DNA from: Micropterix aruncella
Taxonomy: Eukaryota; Arthropoda; Insecta; Lepidoptera; Micropterigidae
DNA: 64,000 nt
Reading direction: 5' to 3'
Assembly (NCBI GenBank): GCA_944548615.1
Contig: OX155972.1
Location: forward strand, 10,413,161 to 10,477,160
Every line of letters starts with the position of its first letter. The first letter of the stretch is position 1. Made by a program: the position numbers and the translations under genes. Under the pieces are notes generated by a model, which did no database searches, was not told where the DNA came from, and worked only from the letters and a program-made list of their open reading frames with translations. This document shows, in pieces, positions 1 to 12,105 of the stretch.

Positions 1-371
1 GAAATTAGCGCGCAAACAGTTACCGGCCAGCATGCAACTACCCGACACTACACCGTATACTGGGTGCCTAGAAACTATATGGATAACTTATTTCGCACTG
101 AATTTTTAGAGAGAATAGCCCTAACATGTAAATTATTAGACGTAAAGGTTCAACATGTAAATGATTAGACGTATTTTATGATTCCATTAATTTAATTAAG
201 GATTCAATCATATCTAGAATATATCCTACTTTTTAAGATTTCACTAACTGCCGTCCTAATTTACTGTATTATATGACTATTATATTAGGGTCTAATAAAA
301 TAGTTATATAATATAGTACAGTGTGATATATGGTCTAATATGATGTATGGTCAAATAATTAGACTTATTAT

Positions 372-452
372 ATTCATAAATTGGATATTCATAAATATGA
401 ATATTCATAAATATGAATATCCAATATATAAATATGAATATTCATATTTCAT
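372..452. repeat. AT-rich palindromic cluster
   Basis: Short interleaved palindromes built on ATGAATATTCAT and GGATATTCAT; the block from about 378 to 423 reads nearly the same on both strands. It is non-coding. It may be the remains of a fold-back repeat, but no ends or target duplication are visible. Confidence 0.5.
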
Positions 453-1002
453 TTTTCTTTACAAATTTTACAGACCCCTTTTTCGAACTTACATTATTAT
501 TACTTTCCTTATATTTATGTTATTACATTTTCCCCCTATCAACGTGTTCATGTTATTTCTATCATAATTTGTTATGAAAGCGTTGTAAACTGTTCAAAGG
601 ATAATAATCAATTTTGTTTAATTATGTTTTGAACATACTAATCCTGTATTTACTATCTGAAAGTTTAAAATAAACTAAAATAAATTCGTGAATTTCCAAT
701 AAGCGTTGAATAGATCACATTTGAAATAACATGATCACAGTCTATTGTGACTGGCATTTAAATTCATTTATTTCAGAAACAAGTCAACATTAGAAATATG
801 ATCAATCAATTGAAATATAATATAAATTATAAACATGCAATAGAAGAAATACTAAAATTATTTTAAATAAATATATAACAATTATGTAATTATCATTAAA
901 TATACTAGTGCAGGCATAGAGAATAAGCAAATAGAACAGATAGCAAAAATAATAAAAACAATCGATTTCATTCCGACAAGAATAAGTAGCGAACAGATCA
1001 TA
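453..1002. other. AT-rich sequence without recognised features
   Basis: No convincing reading frame, RNA gene or repeat boundary was seen. Stop codons are dense in all frames. Confidence 0.4.
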
Positions 1003-1185
1003 TCTAGAAAGGATGTGTGCCTGCTGTCAATATATCCAGATCTGACGCTGTCGAATATAGCACATTATATGCATTTCAAGTTACGCGTCAGCAGACTAGA
1101 CCGACTTAGGTTGGTTCGCGAGGAACGCTCCGCAAATAGAATATGTGACCGAGCTCGACTACAACTATCCAAAATTTGAATTTAC
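1003..1185 (-). pseudogene. LINE ORF2 C-terminal relic (minus strand)
   Basis: This stretch matches 50,830-51,010 at the DNA level: shared blocks include the region around tctgacgctgtcgaa, the cagcagact/aagcagact block and gctccgcaaata. The 50.8-kb copy lies downstream of a LINE reverse transcriptase on the same strand, where it encodes the end of ORF2. The copy here is therefore read as a decayed, isolated 3' fragment of the same or a related LINE family. Frame is lost and no enzymatic domain remains. Confidence 0.55.
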
Positions 1186-2214
1186 TATTGTTTCTCAAAA
1201 AAAAGGCAATTCACTAATGATATTTTGACATCCCTGATTTGTGAAGTATAAATCTTCAAAAGTAACAAGTCTATAATACATGTACTAAAAATGACCTAAA
1301 ATTTATCCGGCCCCAGAGGTGGGGGATTTTTAATAATTGTATATTATCTTACATTATTTTTCCAGAATTACCATATGGCACTCTTTTTCAGATGATTAAT
1401 TACTGAAACAGCCACCAGTCATATAAGACGTGATACGATTTTGTCAGCTTGAACGATTTCAAAAGATTTTGGATGACGATGATTAAAATGGAAAAACTTC
1501 TAGGAGACTTGGAATAACCACTGAATTTTTCGAAATGTCACTTGCCCTACTGACTACGATTATTAAGTTTAGTTAGGATCGAAGTTTTATAAGAAACCTT
1601 GAAAAATGGAAGATTACGAAAATAATTCATTGACAGCTCATTTCTGTCTAACTTTCGTTATTTATCTATTATTCGTCCTGGCCATTTGCAATATTTTCAT
1701 AATTTCAAAATTCACAAGCCTCAACTTTCCACTTTGGACTATAGTTAGACACTATTAACTGTTTCTTAAGTGTAACAAATATTGGAGAAACACCTGTACT
1801 ACTAAAATTGTAACTAACCACATATGCCGCTGGGCTTGAAACTGCATGGCTTGTTTCATTCAATAAAACTGGTTTGAAAACGCTGTTCTAACTAAGAAAA
1901 CCCTCTTTGAGAACGAATAAAAATAAATACTGCTTTTCAAATAGCAGGACAGTCAAAATATTCCACCACAATAGAGGCAAATAACTAGGACATTAAAGGA
2001 AAAGCGATAAGAATACAAAGAGAGCAAATCGGCGAGAAAGGAAAATGTGAGATTTATTTTTTGCGGCTTCGAGTCGACAAGTTTCGTTTATGCAAATCGG
2101 TAAATCCACTTTCTGCATGGGTGAGAAAATTTGACTCAAATACGATATATTTTGTTTGTGCGGAAAATATCATGACCTGTGAAAAAATGTTATTTTTCAA
2201 ATTTCGAAGGCACG
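1186..2214. other. intergenic, nothing recognised
   Basis: Mixed AT-rich sequence without a supported gene. It ends where a (TA)n tract starts. Confidence 0.4.
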
Positions 2215-2757
<543 letters not shown>

Positions 2758-3042
2758 ACTCACTCAATTTCCTATTATTTCAAGGGAAATAACAAGACAA
2801 GACGAGCTACTTGACACATGGAAGAATTTAAAATTTCGAATTTCGTTTTTCTATTTTCTAAAGGTGCGATATAAAGAAGCTGAGATCAATATTCAGCTGA
2901 AAACTTAAAACTAAAAGCGTGACATGCCCTCATATCAATGAAAGGAAGCAGTCAGCTCTTTCCTATTAGTTGGAAAGATTACCTTTAACCTAAATGGATT
3001 ATTTACAATGAACGAAACATAAAATATGTAAAAATTCAATAT

Positions 3043-3145
3043 TTTGAAATATTTGATAGTTTTGTGTATATATTCTTTTTAGAATTGATCAATAAGATGA
3101 TTATAAAGTAAATAATTATAAAAGCCACTTACATCGTGACGAAAA
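3043..3145 (+). mobile_element. repeat family M, partial copy B
   Basis: The first ~70 bp of copy A (agaattgatcaataag through ttacatcgtgacgaa) is repeated at 3,073-3,142 in the same orientation, again just before a (TA)n tract. About 30 bp upstream (tatttgatagttttgtg) match, inverted, the flank of copy C at 3,774-3,797. This implies local duplication or inversion of the M unit together with its flanks. Confidence 0.6.
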
Positions 3146-3151
3146 AATAAA

Positions 3152-3363
<212 letters not shown>

Positions 3364-3534
3364 ATATTTTAGAGTGTAAATTGTTTTAAATTATTTTCAA
3401 TAATATATTTAAATTAGTTTCATGAAAAGTTACTTATCTGAGGTCCTGGTGGACCAGAAACATTTTAACGAAAGTTAATGTCCTCTTTATATACTTTGGG
3501 CAGCAGCACCTGTTTTATATATATATATATATAT

Positions 3535-3794
3535 AAAGAAGGATTGTAGCTTAATTTTTGAGATAATTGGATGAAGGGTGAGCGTTTACTAGTTGAAAAA
3601 TGGGCCCAACTTAAACCTACTCCTCTTTCCGCAAGTGAGAGGCATTCATCATTCTCGTTAACACCTAAAGCATTCCCGAATCCAATCAAGGGAATCCTTC
3701 GTCACGATGTAAGTGGCTTTTATAATTATTTACTTTATAATCATCTTATTGATCAATTCTAAAAAGAATATATACACAAAACTATCAAATATTT

Positions 3795-3797
<3 letters not shown>
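3535..3797 (-). mobile_element. repeat family M, copy C (inverted)
   Basis: Reverse complement of copy A plus the upstream flank of copy B. A and C form an inverted pair with ~240-bp arms and a ~780-bp spacer. Copy C lies between a short TA run (3,518-3,535) and a long one (3,798-3,880), so here both ends of the unit touch TA repeats. Confidence 0.65.

Positions 3798-3880
<83 letters not shown>
3798..3880. repeat. (TA)n microsatellite, about 83 bp
   Basis: TA run separating M copy C from the left terminus of the 7.6-kb TIR element. It is consistent with an insertion target made of TA dinucleotides. Confidence 0.97.
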
Positions 3881-3884
<4 letters not shown>

Positions 3885-4413
3885 CCTTTCTCGTAATATG
3901 TTGATCATGCGAGATTTTACAGACTATGTTGATCCACCTTTGCGGCCCTTTTTCTCAGTTTTGCTCCATCTTAACTGCACCGTATATTCATATCATTCAT
4001 ATACTCGACCCTGTTGCCAAGTCGCTCTATTCAAAACTCATTGTATTCGTCATGATTTTTCAACATTTTTATGGTCAACTAACCGTTTAAAATTTTATAT
4101 TCGTCAACATTATGTTGATCCGAGATATATGATTTTTTTATCGTATTTATGAACTTTTGTTGATCCCATTTATATCATTTCGCCCAATTAATGAACTTTT
4201 GTTGATCAAGCCCATGTGGCCGCGCGTCTTTATGAACGCGTATTTATGAACTTTTATTGATCACAATTATATAATATCGTCGAATTCATGAACTTTTGTT
4301 GATCATGCCCAACATTTTTTGACCTGAGATATATGATTTTTTATCGTGTTAATGAACTTTTGTTGATCACAATTATATAATATCGTCGAATTCGTGAACT
4401 TTTGTTGATCATG
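3881..4413 (+). repeat. left TIR and subterminal GTTGATC cluster
   Basis: The TIR covers about 3,881-3,921. GTTGATC or close variants occur near 3,900, 3,928, 4,114, 4,159, 4,201, 4,253 (ATTGATC), 4,299, 4,354 and 4,407, most in the context gaacttttgttgatc. The spacing is irregular, so this is not a simple tandem repeat. Confidence 0.65.
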
Positions 4414-4559
4414 CCCATCTGTCGCTACCCACGTGACCGCCCTTCACGGAGTTTCCCCACTCCTGGCATCTTAGATTTGTTTCGATTGGTTGCAAAATTT
4501 ACTGTGCGTGTGTTAGTACGTTGTGTTAGCAAAGGTGTGTGTTTATGTGTGCACATGAT

Positions 4560-5260
4560 AACTCGAAAATGCGTAGTCTAATTTTAATAATTCTCTCGCT
4601 AATAGGTTTTATTTCTTATTTAGAAGAACTTTAAATTTAGGGTTCCATATCTACGCCAAAAATGGGAGCTGTCATACGAACGGACCTTTAGAAATGTTTG
4701 TGAGTACAGTAATTCAAGGAGGCATTGTCCGATTTCAAAAATTCTTTCGGTAATAGGTTCTTTCAGTCAATGGGAAGAATTGACTAGATTTAGACATAGC
4801 TGCGATAGAAATGGGACCTATCATAAAAACAGATCACTTTGAAATCATAATATAGCCGTGCCTTTAAAAATCTTTCGCCAATAGTTTTTATTCATCAATG
4901 GGGGGAAATGATTAGATTTAGGGTACCTATGAAGGGAATGTGAGCTGCCATACTAATTCTTTGAAATGTTTTTGCACGATGGCTCTTGAATACGTTGTCT
5001 GATTTCCAAAACTCATTCGTAAATAGGTTTAAGGGAAATGATTAGATCTCGAGTTCCGTATTTATGATAGAAATAGGTGCTGCAATACAAACCGACCACG
5101 TTGACATGTCTCCTTCTCCGATTTAAAAAATTCTTCCGCCAATGGATTTTATTCGTAGATTGAAGAACAGAGTAGATTTAGGGTTCCGTACCTACACTTT
5201 CAGAAAATATTGTACTCTGATGAAATATCGTACTTTCCAAAAATATTTTAAATCTTACTT
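4560..5260 (+). repeat. degenerate ~140-bp tandem repeat
   Basis: Diverged units recur at about 4,575, 4,728, 4,866, 5,008 and 5,117. Each begins with a cgatttcaaaaattctttcg-like block, followed by aataggttttatt, a tagatttagggttcc block and an aaatgggagctgtcat block. A further unit lies at about 5,687-5,830. The array is old and non-coding. Confidence 0.55.
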
Positions 5261-6719
5261 TTCTAAAAATGTCGGCCGAGAAAACATATTTTTGGCGGCT
5301 TTCGGGAAAAGATTTTTTTGCTTCTTTTGGAATTTAATGCTCCAGTTCCCTCATTGACGCAGCACGCGGACTCGAGAGCTATTGCGAAGCTTGTTACGGC
5401 AGATGAAACTCGTTATATTGAATGACTAAGTATTATTATCAAATTATATGTTATTTAAATAACTGTTATAGAAAAAAAGTAGATTTTTCGCGTATCAATT
5501 TTATTTTGCTCACCATTGCTTGATAATGTAAACAGAGTGTATCTGAAATCAAAGTTGAATGGCAAAAACATCTACCGTTTTTTGGGCGATCTTCAGTTGT
5601 GAATAGTGAATATAAGCGCAGCTTATAACCCATATGGAATCCAAAAATTCGTTGTGAGTGTGCAAGATAACTCAAAAACGCGATGTTCGATTTCAAAAAT
5701 TCTTTCTCTAATATACTTTATTCGTTATTGGGTAGAGATGAGTAGATTTAGAGTTCCGCTCATTTGATAGAAATGGAAGCTGTCCTATAAACGGAACTCT
5801 TTGAAATCAGATTTTAAGTCGTACGATCAAGGCAAGTCGGACGGAGGTGAGAATGAGTAGCGTAAGTCCGGGCAGTAGGATGAGGAAATAACAAACTTCC
5901 ATAAAATATTGTACTTTTAACAATTTAGTACCTACATAATAATCGTACTTTTTAAAAATATCGTACTATAAATATATAGTAGTTAGTTAAATAAAAGGTA
6001 CTTTTATAAAATATCGTAATTTAAAAAAATCTATAAATCGTAGGTGGACCATCTCAAAGCATGAATAAATTAAATAAACGCATTTTTTCTTCCACCGCTG
6101 CCGTTTGACAGAGCGAGCCGTGCAGCAGAGCAGGCAGGGACGCACTGGGCTAACTTTCACTAGATATTGCGAGGCTTGTTACGCGAGATGGTCTGACGTA
6201 CATTTATCTATAGTCTGTTTATTATTTGTTGAGCCTTCCCAAGGGCGATTAGGTATGAGGTGCAATGTATGGCCGGCGACAGGTATGAGTGGAACAGGTA
6301 TTAGTGGGACAGCGCTATGCTTGGGAAAGATAGAGAGCAGGCCTTCTAAGGTAGACAAATTGTCGAATTGAGGTGTACTTAAACGGTAATTGTATCTACG
6401 GATAGGTGCTGCGATTCTTGTATATTTTTTATTCTTGCTTTATAAAGGATGACGATGAAACTTACATTTCTGTGTACTTATTTATAGATATGCAATAATA
6501 CATACGACAGCAGATACGAAATTTTGTATACCCATTAAATTATGATAGCCCGTTCTAATTTACCATGAAATGGCTGCTGCACTTACAAAAAAAACGGTTG
6601 TGTCACCCCAACACTTTTCTGTCAAGTAGCCAGGAACTTAATTCATCTAAATATATCATAAAACCTACCACAATCCCCTTTTCCCCACCATCAACCTAGC
6701 GCCACCCTTTAACCCTCGA
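5261..6719. other. interior of the 7.6-kb element, short repeated motifs
   Basis: Contains one more degenerate repeat unit (5,687-5,830), several aaaatatcgtac-type motifs (5,200-5,270 and 5,900-6,030), and two related blocks ending in gcttgttacg near 5,390 and 6,175. No supported gene was seen. Confidence 0.4.
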
Positions 6720-6845
6720 AAATCAAAATCGAAATCGACTTCGACTTCAACTTCGAATTTTCGAATTTTAGACTTTTCGACTTTACGACTTTTCGACTTT
6801 TTGACTTTCGACTTCTGACTTTTAAAATTTTCGACTTTTCGACTG
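6720..6845. repeat. CGACTTTT minisatellite beside the satellite array
   Basis: Imperfect iterations of gacttttcgacttt. The same motif (as its complement aaaaagtcg) forms the array inside the Helitron at 29,645-29,880. Confidence 0.7.
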
Positions 6846-9800
6846 TTGAGGAGTTCCCTCGTCGAGAGCCAACCCAAGGTACATCAGCCATGTCATGGTG
6901 AAACATGGAAGTTGCTATCATAATTGAGAACGTACACAAAATTTTGGGTCTCTGCTGTTGACCGTTGGGAAGTTTTCTCGTCGGGAGCCAACCCAGGGTA
7001 CATCAGCCATGTCATGTTGAAACTTGGAAGTTGCTATCATAATTAAATGCGTACAAAAAAATTTGGGTCTCTGCTGTTGACCGTCGAGGAGTTCCCTCGT
7101 CGGGAGCCAACCCAGGGTACATCAGCCATGTCACAGTGAAATATGAAAGCTGCTATCATAATTGAATGCTTGCACAAAATTTTGGGCCTCTGCTGTTGAC
7201 CGTTGAGGAGTTTCCTCTTCGAAAGCCAACCCAGGGTACATCAGCCATGTCATGATGAAACATGGAAGTTGCTATCATAATTGAATGCGTACAAAAATTT
7301 TTGGGTCTGTGCTGTTAACCGTCGAGGAGTTCCCTCGTCGGGAGCCAACCCAGGGTACATCAGCCATGTCACGGTAAAACATGAAAGCGGCTATCATAAT
7401 TGAATGCTTGCACAAAATTTTGGGCCTCTGCTGTTGCCCGTTGGGGAATTTCCTCTTCGAAAGCTAACCCAGGGTACATCAGCCATGTCATGGTGAAACT
7501 TGGAAGTTGCTATCATAATTGATTGCGTACACAAAATTTTGGGTTTCTGCTGTTGACCGTCGAGGAGCTCCATCGTCGGGAGTCAACCCAGGGTACATCA
7601 CCCATGTCACGGTGAAACATGCAAGCTGCTATCATAATTGAGAACGTACACAAAATTTCGGTCTCTGCTGTTGACCGTTGAGGAGTTTTCTCGTCGGGAG
7701 CCAACCCAAGGTACATTAGCCATGTCATGGTGAAACTTCGAAGTTGCTATCATAATTGAATGCATACACAAAATTTTGGGTCTCTGCTGTTGACCGTCGA
7801 GGAGTTCCCTCGTCGGGAGACAACCTAGGGTACCTCAGCCATGTCACGGTGAAACATGGAAGTTGCTATCATAATTGAGAACGTACACAAAATGTTGGGT
7901 CTCTGCTGTTGACCGTTGAGAAGTTTTCTCGTCGGGAGCCAACCCAGGGTACATCAGCCATGTCATGTTGAAACTTGGAAGTTGCTATCATAATTTAATG
8001 CATACAAAAAATTTTGGGCCTCTGCTGTTGACCGTTGAGTAGTACCCTCGTCGGGAGCTAACCCAGGGTACATCAACCATGTCATGGTGAAACATGGAAG
8101 TTGCTATCATAATTGAGAACGTACACAAAATTTTGGGTCTCTGCTGTTGACCGTTGAGAAGTTTTCTCGTCGGGAGCCAACCCAGGGTACATCAGCCATG
8201 TCATGTTGAAACTTGGAAGTTGCTATCATAATTGAATGCGTAAAAAAAAATTTGGGTCTCTGCTGTTGACCGTCGAGGAGATCCCTCGTCGGGAGCCAAC
8301 CCAGGGTACATCAGCCATGTCATGGTGAAACATGGAAGTTGCTATCATAATTGAGAACGTATAAAATTTTCGGTCTCTGCTGTTGACCGTTGAGAAGTTT
8401 TCTCGTCGGGAGCCAACCCATGGTACATCAGCCATGTCATGATGAAACATGGAAGTTGCCATCATAATTGAATGCGTAAAAAAATTTTTGGGTCTGTGCT
8501 GTTAACCGTCGAGGAGTTCCCTCGTCGGGAGCCAACCCAGGGTACATCAGCCATGTCACGATAAAACATGAAAACGGCTATCATAATTGAATGCTTGCAC
8601 AAAATTTTGGGCCTCTGCTGTTGACCGTTGGGGAATTTCCTCTTCGAAAGCTAACCCAGGGTACATCAGCCATGTCATGGTGAAACTTGGAAGTTGCTAT
8701 CATAATTGATTGCGTACACAAAATTTTGGGTTTCTGCTGTTGACCGTCGAGGAGCTCCATCGTCGGGAGTCAACCCAGGGTACATCACCCATGTCACGGT
8801 GAAACATGCAAGCTGCTATCATAATTGAGAACGTACACAAAATTTCGGTCTCTGCTGTTGACCGTTGAGGAGTTTTCTCGTCGGGAGCCAACCCAAGGTA
8901 CATTAGCCATGTCATGGTGAAACTTCGAAGTTGCTATCATAATTGAATGCATACACAAAATTTTGGGTCTCTGCTGTTGACCGTCGAGGAGTTCCCTCGT
9001 CGGGAGACAACCTAGGGTACATCAGCCATGTCACGGTGAAACATGGAAGTTGCTATCATAATTGAGAACGTACACAAAATTTTGGGTCTCTGCTGTTGAC
9101 CGTTGAGAAGTTTTCTCGTCGGGAGCCAACCCAGGGTACATCAGCCATGTCATGTTGAAACTTGGAAGTTGCTATCATAATTTAATGCATACAAAAAATT
9201 TTGGGCCTCTGCTGTTGACCGTTGAGTAGTTCCCTCGTCGGGAGCTAACCCAGGGTACATCAACCATGTCATGGTGAAACATGGAAGTTGCTATCATAAT
9301 TGAGAACGTACACAAAATTTTGGGTCTCTGCTGTTGACCGTTAAGAAGTTTTCTCGTCGGGAGCCAACCCAGGGTACATCAGCCATGTCATGTTGAAACT
9401 TGGAAGTTGCTATCATAATTGAATGCGTAAAAAAATTTTTGGGTCTGTGCTGTTAACCGTCGAGGAGTTCCCTCGTCGGGAGCCAACCCAGGGTACATCA
9501 GCCATGTCACGGTAAAACATGAAAGCGGCTATCATAATTGAATGCTTGCACAAAATATTTGGCCTCTGCTGTTGACCGTTGAGGAATTTCCTCTTCGAAA
9601 GCTAACCCAGGGTACATCAGCCATGTCATGATGAAACATGGAAGTTGCTATCATAATTGAATGCGTACAAAAAATTTTGGGTCTCTGCTGTTAACCGTCG
9701 AGGAGTTCCCTCGTCGGGAGCCAACCCAGGGTACATCAGCCATGTCACGGTAAAACATGAAAGCGGCTATCATAATTGAATGCTTGCACAAAATATTTGG

Positions 9801-11035
9801 CCTCTGCTGTTGACCGTTGAGGAATTTCCTCTTCGAAAGCTAACCCAGGGTACATCAGCCACGTCATGGTGAAACTTGGAAATTGCTATCATAATTGAAT
9901 GCGTACACAAAATTTTGGGTTTCTGCTGTTGACCGTCGAGGAGTTCCCTCGTCGGGAGACAACCCAGGGTACATCAGCCATGTCACGGTGAAACATGAAA
10001 ACTGCTATCATAATTGAATGCTTACACAAAATTTTGGGCCTCTGCTGTTGACCGTTGAGGAGTTTCCTCTTCAGAAGCTAACCCAGGGTACATCAACCAT
10101 GTCATGGTGAAACATGGAAGTTGCTGTCATAATTGAGAACGTACACAAAATTTTGGGTCTCTGTTGTTGACCGTTGAGGAGTTCTCTCGTCGGGAGCCAA
10201 CCCAGGGTACATCGCCATGTCATGGTGAAACATGGAAGTTGCTATCATAATTGAGAACGTACACAAAATTTTGGGTCTCTGCTGTTATCCGTCGAGGAGT
10301 TCCCTCGTCGGGAGCCAACCCAGGGTACATCAGCAATGTCACGGTAAAACATGAAAGCTGCTATCATAATTGAATGCTTGCACAAAATTTTTGGGCTCTG
10401 CTGTTGACCGTTGAGGAGTTTCCTCTTCAGAAGCTAACCCAGGGTACATCAACCATGTCATGGTGAAACATGGAAGTTGCTGTCATAATTGAGAACGTAC
10501 ACAAAATTTTGGGTCTCTGTTGTTGACCGTTGAGGAGTTCTCTCGTCGGGAGCCAACCCAGGGTACATTGCCATGTCATGGTGAAACATGGAAGTTGCTA
10601 TCATAATTGAGAACGTACACAAAATTTTGGGTCTCTGCTGTTATCCGTCGAGGAGTTCCCTCGTCGGGAGCCAACCCAGGGTACATCAGCAATGTCACGG
10701 TAAAACATGAAAGCTGCTATCATAATTGAATGCTTGCACAAAATTTTTGGGCTCTGCTGTTGACCGTTGAGGAGTTTCCTCTTCAGAAGCTAACCCAGGG
10801 TACATCAACCATGTCATGGTAAAACATAAAAGTTGCTATCATAATTGAGAACGTACACAAAATTTTGGGACTCTGCTGTTGACCGTTGAGGAGTTCTCTC
10901 ATCGGGAGCCAGCCCAGGGTAGATCAGCCATGTCACGGTGAAACTTGGAAGTTGCTATCATAAATGAATTCTTATACAAAATTTTGGGTCTCTGCTGTTG
11001 ACCGTTGAGGAGTTACTTCGTCGGGAGCTAACCCT
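6846..11035. repeat. tandem satellite, ~118.7-bp monomer, about 35 copies, with higher-order repeats
   Basis: The landmark ggtacatcagccatgtca recurs every 118-119 bp (for example 6,879, 6,997, 7,116). Monomers fall into types such as gagaacgtacac and gaatgcttgcac. A ten-monomer block from about 7,303 is repeated at 8,490 (1,187 bp apart), and its start recurs near 9,440 after eight monomers. Towards the right end a three-monomer block repeats at about 10,081 and 10,437 (356 bp). Reading frames inside it with PWVGSRR or MADVPW are by-products of the repeat. Confidence 0.97.
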
Positions 11036-11170
11036 GGGTGGACGGATTTCAACCACAATCTTTTCAGCTCATGCCATGACCAAATGATGTATTTATGCCA
11101 AATTTCAGCTCAATCGGATGAAGCGTTTCGTCGCTATCGTCGGAGAATATGAAACGAAGACGGGTATAAA
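11036..11170 (+). repeat. TE-derived segment at the satellite edge
   Basis: The block gtggacggatttcaaccaca, then catgccatgaccaaa, tgccaaatttcagctcaatc and gaagcgttt parallels 30,648-30,745 (gtggaccaattttaaccgc, tgccatggccaaac, gccatattttagctaaatc). It is a moderately diverged dispersed repeat and marks where the satellite monomers stop. Confidence 0.55.
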
Positions 11171-11299
11171 ATTACATATTATATTTTAGTTCCATATATA
11201 AATGTCAAAAGCGGTTCATTTCTCTTTTCATGAAGAGCTTTCATCATATTATTACCAGTCCATATTCGCGATATGTGACAGTACGCTCTGATTGGTCCA

Positions 11300-11514
11300 T
11301 TTGAATTGGATCAACAAAATACAAAGAGTGATCTGTATAAATGATGCTAAAATTGGGCGGGGCTTACCGATTTCACTTGTTGATCCGATCGGATCAACGT
11401 ATGTATTGGGGTTGAAGTATTGGATCAACAAATCATGTCCGGATCAACAAATGCAAACGGATCAACAAAAACCTGGTGTAGAGTCGCGCATGATCAACAA
11501 AGTACGTGAAGGGA

Positions 11515-11517
<3 letters not shown>
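11300..11517 (-). repeat. right TIR and subterminal GATCAAC cluster
   Basis: GATCAAC occurs near 11,309, 11,393, 11,423, 11,441, 11,458 and 11,491, with one GTTGATC near 11,375 forming the palindrome gttgatccgatcggatcaac. The terminus GGGATAA ends at about 11,517, directly before (TA)n. This is the inverted counterpart of the left cluster. Confidence 0.65.

Positions 11518-11551
<34 letters not shown>
11518..11551. repeat. short (TA)n tract
   Basis: TA run directly outside the right terminus of the 7.6-kb element. Confidence 0.9.
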
Positions 11552-11553
<2 letters not shown>

Positions 11554-12105
11554 GTGAAGTTAACCCTCTCGTATTCCTTTCAATTTAGACGAAAATTATC
11601 CCTCCTGCCATGTGATTTAAAGGCGTCCCCATGTCAGTGGCCTTAGTAATTCAGAAAGGAGCTAGTCCACCCTGTGAGTCTGGACGTTGAGCGGGCTACA
11701 GCTGTTTCACCTGAACAATTTGCATATTTAACGAGCAGAATCTTTTAACAGGCACTCGTTAGCCTGCTACGCCGGCTACTCCGTTCACTTCCATTCATGC
11801 TACGAGCCTCTACGCTCTCCGGCCGTAGCACCGTGGTAAATATGATAAAATATACCAGCGTATTTACAACTGTCGCGATGTCGTGGTAATATTATATGGA
11901 TTTAATGTATGAAGCAGAATTAATGGATAGTGATTTATGTGAAATATTCATGGAAATGATATTTTATGTCTAATAATAATACAATATAATGCTATATTCA
12001 TTTATAAGCGAACTTATTTGCTACAGCAAATATTGTATAGCAAACCTATACTGTTGATTATATAAGGTATTAGATATCTCCACTCCATTATTAGGGTGTT
12101 GAGAT
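11552..12105. other. no recognised feature
   Basis: Mixed sequence without a supported gene. The string ttaaccctctcg at about 11,559 resembles a piggyBac-like terminus (TTAA plus CCC) but no partner end was found. Confidence 0.35.

Larger units (their letters stand above)
3881..11517. mobile_element. candidate 7.6-kb non-autonomous TIR element carrying satellite DNA
   Basis: The left end begins TTATCCTTTCTCGTA and the reverse complement of the right end begins TTATCCCTTCACGTA. The two ends align over about 41 bp with 34 identities, including the block TGTTGATCATGCG. Both ends abut (TA)n. Inside each terminus is a cluster of GTTGATC motifs, inverted between the two ends, as expected for subterminal transposase-binding repeats. 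The interior holds degenerate tandem repeats, a CGACTTTT minisatellite and a 4.2-kb satellite array. No transposase is visible, so any mobility would depend on a protein encoded elsewhere. The superfamily is not resolved: the (TA)n flanks make the target duplication ambiguous. Confidence 0.6.

Noticed and set aside
7513..8915. Recurrent frames reading FHHDMADVPWVGSRR within the satellite
   Set aside because: Repeated frames arise because the monomer lacks a stop in that phase over 1-2 units; length and frame change with each monomer.
6846..11035. CRISPR-like array
   Set aside because: The 118-bp units are contiguous with no unique spacers, and the sequence is eukaryotic satellite.
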